A stretch of 64,000 nucleotides of DNA, taken from positions 1 through 64,000 of the forward strand of contig DATJOJ010000052.1 of assembly GCA_035507035.1 (NCBI GenBank), given 5' to 3'. Below the pieces are notes generated by a model. The model was not told the origin of the DNA. It worked only from the letters and a program-made list of their open reading frames with translations, and did no database searches. Below, piece after piece: positions 62,701 to 64,000 of the stretch. The position numbers and the translations under genes are program-made. The stretch is from DATJOJ01 sp035507035. Its GTDB lineage: Bacteria > Acidobacteriota > Terriglobia > Terriglobales > Acidobacteriaceae. Each line of letters starts with the position of its first letter. Positions within the stretch are counted from its first letter, which is position 1.

Positions 62701-63360
62701 TTTCTAGCGGGATACACGTTCAGCAAATCGCTCGATCAATCCTCAAATCTCGGCGAAGAGGTGAATCCGCTGAATCCTGGGCTCAGCAAGGCTTTGTCGG
62801 CGTTCGATGTGGCGCACAACTTCGTGGTCAGCTACAGTTATCAGATACCCTTCGAGCGAATTTTTCCCTCTAACCGCTTTACGCGAGGATGGGCAATTTC
62901 TGGGATTACGCATATCAGCACCGGCTTTCCAGTCACGCTCTCGAACTTCGGCGACAATTCGCTCCTGGGAGCCGCGCCAAACGGCGTGAACAATTTCGGC
63001 GTGGATGAGCCCCAATACACCCCGGGGGCGCTCGAACTCAATCACAACCCGCGCAATGGCGACCCTTATTTCAATACGTCGCTATTTACCCTGCAGCCTC
63101 TGGGAACACCGGGCGATGCGAAGCGGCGCTTCTTCTTTGGGCCGGGAATCGACAACTACGATATGGCATTGTTAAAGACCTTGCCATTGACCGAAACCAA
63201 GAACTTTGCATTTCGTGTAGAGGCATTCAACGTCTTTAATCACGCGCAATTCTACGGACCAGCCTCGGTCAACGGAAATATCAATAGTCCCACCTTCGGT
63301 CAGGTGGTGAGCGCGGCTGCGCCGCGACTGATGCAGGCTTCCCTCAAGTTCAATTTCTAG
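59782..63360 (+). CDS. Oar-like TonB-dependent receptor
   Basis: 1192 residues from the ATG following the inverted repeat (a TTG 15 bases earlier lies inside the operator). Signal peptide to ~38, carboxypeptidase-regulatory-like domain ('ISGTVRDASGAVVAGAVVMI'), plug domain ('ETSSSQMGEVISGQTMTAVPLNGRSY', given in part), then a ~900-residue barrel ending 'SLKFNF' with terminal Phe. Oar-type receptors in Acidobacteria and Myxococcales act in uptake across the outer membrane or in surface signalling. If the operator is real, expression responds to the metal sensed by the Fur-family protein. Ligand unknown. Confidence 0.9.
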   Translation: MTKSISSARSRKPAARSWLRLVLWLFASAVAQASVSGNISGTVRDASGAVVAGAVVMITDTDTGVQHKFVTAANGAYSFPILPVGHYCVEVSATGFQIYRHRGITLDVNSELVEDVVLQVGTKAENITVSDDAVHVETSSSQMGEVISGQTMTAVPLNGRSYTDLLALQPGIAPATSITSATVQDVGASAFSPSGDLNPGTISINGQREFANGFTVNGSDVEEDVNMGTAIIPNLDSIAEFRILTNNFDAEYGEYSGGQINVVTKAGTNSFHGDVFEFLRNTDLDARNYFSPGRATFRQNQFGATFGGPIARNKVFFFADYQGTRQAQGVDTGLIPVPSFQDRSGNLSDSTSLFVTTNSAGQSVPTTVSGPYWASQLSQKLGYPVVAGEPYFVPGCITSSQCVLPNGNIPKSAWSAPAQHLLQYIPMPNVGANQFSTSAFNEILRDDKGAFRVDANTGWGAISGYYFVDDFSQNNPYPTAQGGANVPGFNALNLGRAQLISLADTKTLGSTAVNEFHFSFMRDKNQLGQPVGGVGVSLASQGFAVGPGTTGIVPLSPSTEGVESVGFNSFTIGTNTNQLKQTNNTYQWIDDFSKVLGMHTLKFGGEFHYDQVNTFALAQFNGSFLFFGSETGDDFADFLLGVPSQYNQSQLQGFYGRNKYAGLYVQDSWRVRPNLTLNYGLRWDRIEPWYEKYHQLAAFEPGKQSVVFPGAPAGILFPGDQGVPGTLAPPGNLNFAPRVGLAYSPRTKNDFISKILGPDKTAVRAGFGMFYTAIEALTVGVSSANAPYGTTYTSPAPPLFATPFTSASTGTGSQYFPVQLAPLNTSVNHPDPNVDWSQFLPISGVPAYATSNRTPYTEEYMLSLEREFATNTVLSASYVGSQGHRLLVLVEANPGDPALCLSLSQPNEVAPGTPTCGPFGESNVFTSASGQVINGTRGPLGANFGSDTNLSTIGNSSYNSLQISVRHTSGRLEFLAGYTFSKSLDQSSNLGEEVNPLNPGLSKALSAFDVAHNFVVSYSYQIPFERIFPSNRFTRGWAISGITHISTGFPVTLSNFGDNSLLGAAPNGVNNFGVDEPQYTPGALELNHNPRNGDPYFNTSLFTLQPLGTPGDAKRRFFFGPGIDNYDMALLKTLPLTETKNFAFRVEAFNVFNHAQFYGPASVNGNINSPTFGQVVSAAAPRLMQASLKFNF

Positions 63361-63372
63361 CGAGCAAAAAAA

Positions 63373-63394
63373 ACCGTCCGGCGAACCGGACGGT
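63373..63394 (-). terminator. Intrinsic terminator for hppA
   Basis: Perfect 9-bp stem ACCGTCCGG / CCGGACGGT with CGAA tetraloop. On the minus strand it is followed by eight T residues. It lies 24 bases after the hppA stop; on the plus strand it may also stop readthrough from the receptor gene. Confidence 0.85.
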
Positions 63395-63417
63395 CCTCAC
63401 TGAGGCGGGATGAAGAG

Positions 63418-64000
63418 TTAGTCACCGGCAGCAGCCATCGCCTTCTCCGAACCAATTCGCATACCGTAGAACGACCGGTAGACGAAAATATAGGAGACGA
63501 CGAAGAACACAACCGCCAGCAAATGTGCGAGGCCCGGGCCGGTTTCGGTCAGCTTGACCGCCAATTCTACCGCCAATAGGCCGAACAGCGTCGTGAACTT
63601 GATAATTGGGTTGAGCGCGACCGAAGAGGTGTCTTTGAAAGGATCGCCAACGGTATCGCCCACAACCGTAGCCGCGTGCAGTTCGGTGCCTTTTTGGTTG
63701 AGCTCGACTTCGACGATTTTCTTGGCGTTGTCCCACGCACCGCCGGCATCCGCCATGAAAATTGCCTGATACAAGCCAAATGTCGCAATCGACAGCAGGT
63801 AGCCGATGAAGAAAAACGGCTCGATAAACGCGAAGGCCAGCGTGGCAAAGAATACTGCGATGAAGATGTTGAGCATGCCTTTCTGTGCGTACTTCGTGCA
63901 GATCTCAACCACTTTCTTGCTGTCGGCAACCGAAGCTTTTTCGACGCCCTCCAGTCGGATGTTGGCTTTGATGAACTCAACGGCCCGATAGGCACCGGTG
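63418..64000 (-). CDS. hppA: Membrane-bound pyrophosphatase, C-terminal part
   Basis: The frame is open to the right window edge, so only ~194 C-terminal residues are seen. 'TGAYRAVEFIKANIRLEG', 'DNAKKIVE' and 'GDTVGDPFKDTS' are diagnostic motifs of ion-pumping pyrophosphatases, with four hydrophobic helices. The enzyme couples pyrophosphate hydrolysis to H+ or Na+ export; the residues that tell the two apart are outside the window. It ends at a strong terminator. Confidence 0.92.
   Translation of the reverse strand, partial: TGAYRAVEFIKANIRLEGVEKASVADSKKVVEICTKYAQKGMLNIFIAVFFATLAFAFIEPFFFIGYLLSIATFGLYQAIFMADAGGAWDNAKKIVEVELNQKGTELHAATVVGDTVGDPFKDTSSVALNPIIKFTTLFGLLAVELAVKLTETGPGLAHLLAVVFFVVSYIFVYRSFYGMRIGSEKAMAAAGD

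Noticed and set aside
1..64000. CRISPR array, tRNA, rRNA, prophage or transposase
   Set aside because: Read for them and found no direct-repeat array with spacers, no cloverleaf and no recognised mobile-element protein.

Overview
The window looks like a chromosomal piece of an Acidobacteriota genome (class Terriglobia, Koribacter-like). This is inferred from gene content: an Acidobacteria-type VWFA-related secreted protein, an Oar-like TonB-dependent receptor with a carboxypeptidase-like N-terminal domain, DUF5818-like small secreted proteins, many orphan NarL-type response regulators and long secreted TPR proteins. I see no rRNA, tRNA, CRISPR array, prophage or transposase. Several well-recognised housekeeping genes (rho, a Fur-family regulator, hppA) lie at the right end.

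Layout. 1-8.8 kb: envelope and accessory genes (5'-truncated FecR-like protein, secreted proteins, VWFA protein, large MscS channel, FucP-type sugar transporter, zinc-ribbon/Sel1 membrane protein, DUF1328 peptide). 9.4-14.8 kb: a stress and signalling block with an ECF sigma factor, a NarL regulator, a lone receiver domain and a trehalose operon in which the trehalose-6-phosphate synthase is fused to a membrane sensor plus HAMP module, followed by the phosphatase otsB. 15-33.8 kb: a polysaccharide synthesis and export region. Two divergent operons start near 22.0 kb: leftward a 1409-residue TPR/beta-barrel outer-membrane protein and a GT4 transferase, rightward a GT-C-like membrane protein with three translationally coupled genes. 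These are followed by a GT2 transferase, a GH99-like lipoprotein, a Wzx-type flippase with a ParB-like C-terminal domain, a STAS protein, a TMK-like kinase and two related secreted beta-sandwich proteins that flank the region.

34.8-44.1 kb: a second glycan locus with an ABC exporter, a 1491-residue GT84 (cyclic beta-1,2-glucan synthase-like) protein that lacks the usual C-terminal phosphorylase, a GH39-like hydrolase and a Tat-exported GH144/glucoamylase-like hydrolase. 45.2-50.6 kb: three orphan response regulators (two without an output domain), a nucleotidyltransferase-like protein, a TPR protein and a DUF5666-like protein. 50.6-53.4 kb: an accessory island containing a protein with a serine-less acyl-carrier-like domain, surrounded by copies of a structured palindromic repeat. 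53.4-64 kb: a phospholipase C-type lipoprotein, an RNA polymerase omega-like gene next to rho, a HicB antitoxin remnant, a small putative DNA-binding/DoxX pair, a second MscS channel, a Fur-family regulator, an Oar-like receptor and the C-terminal end of a membrane pyrophosphatase.

The most interesting elements are the GT84 locus without a phosphorylase domain, the sensor-HAMP-OtsA fusion, the flippase with a ParB-like tail, matching 7-1-7 inverted repeats in front of the Fur-family gene and the TonB receptor, and the palindromic repeat family around 51-53.4 kb.
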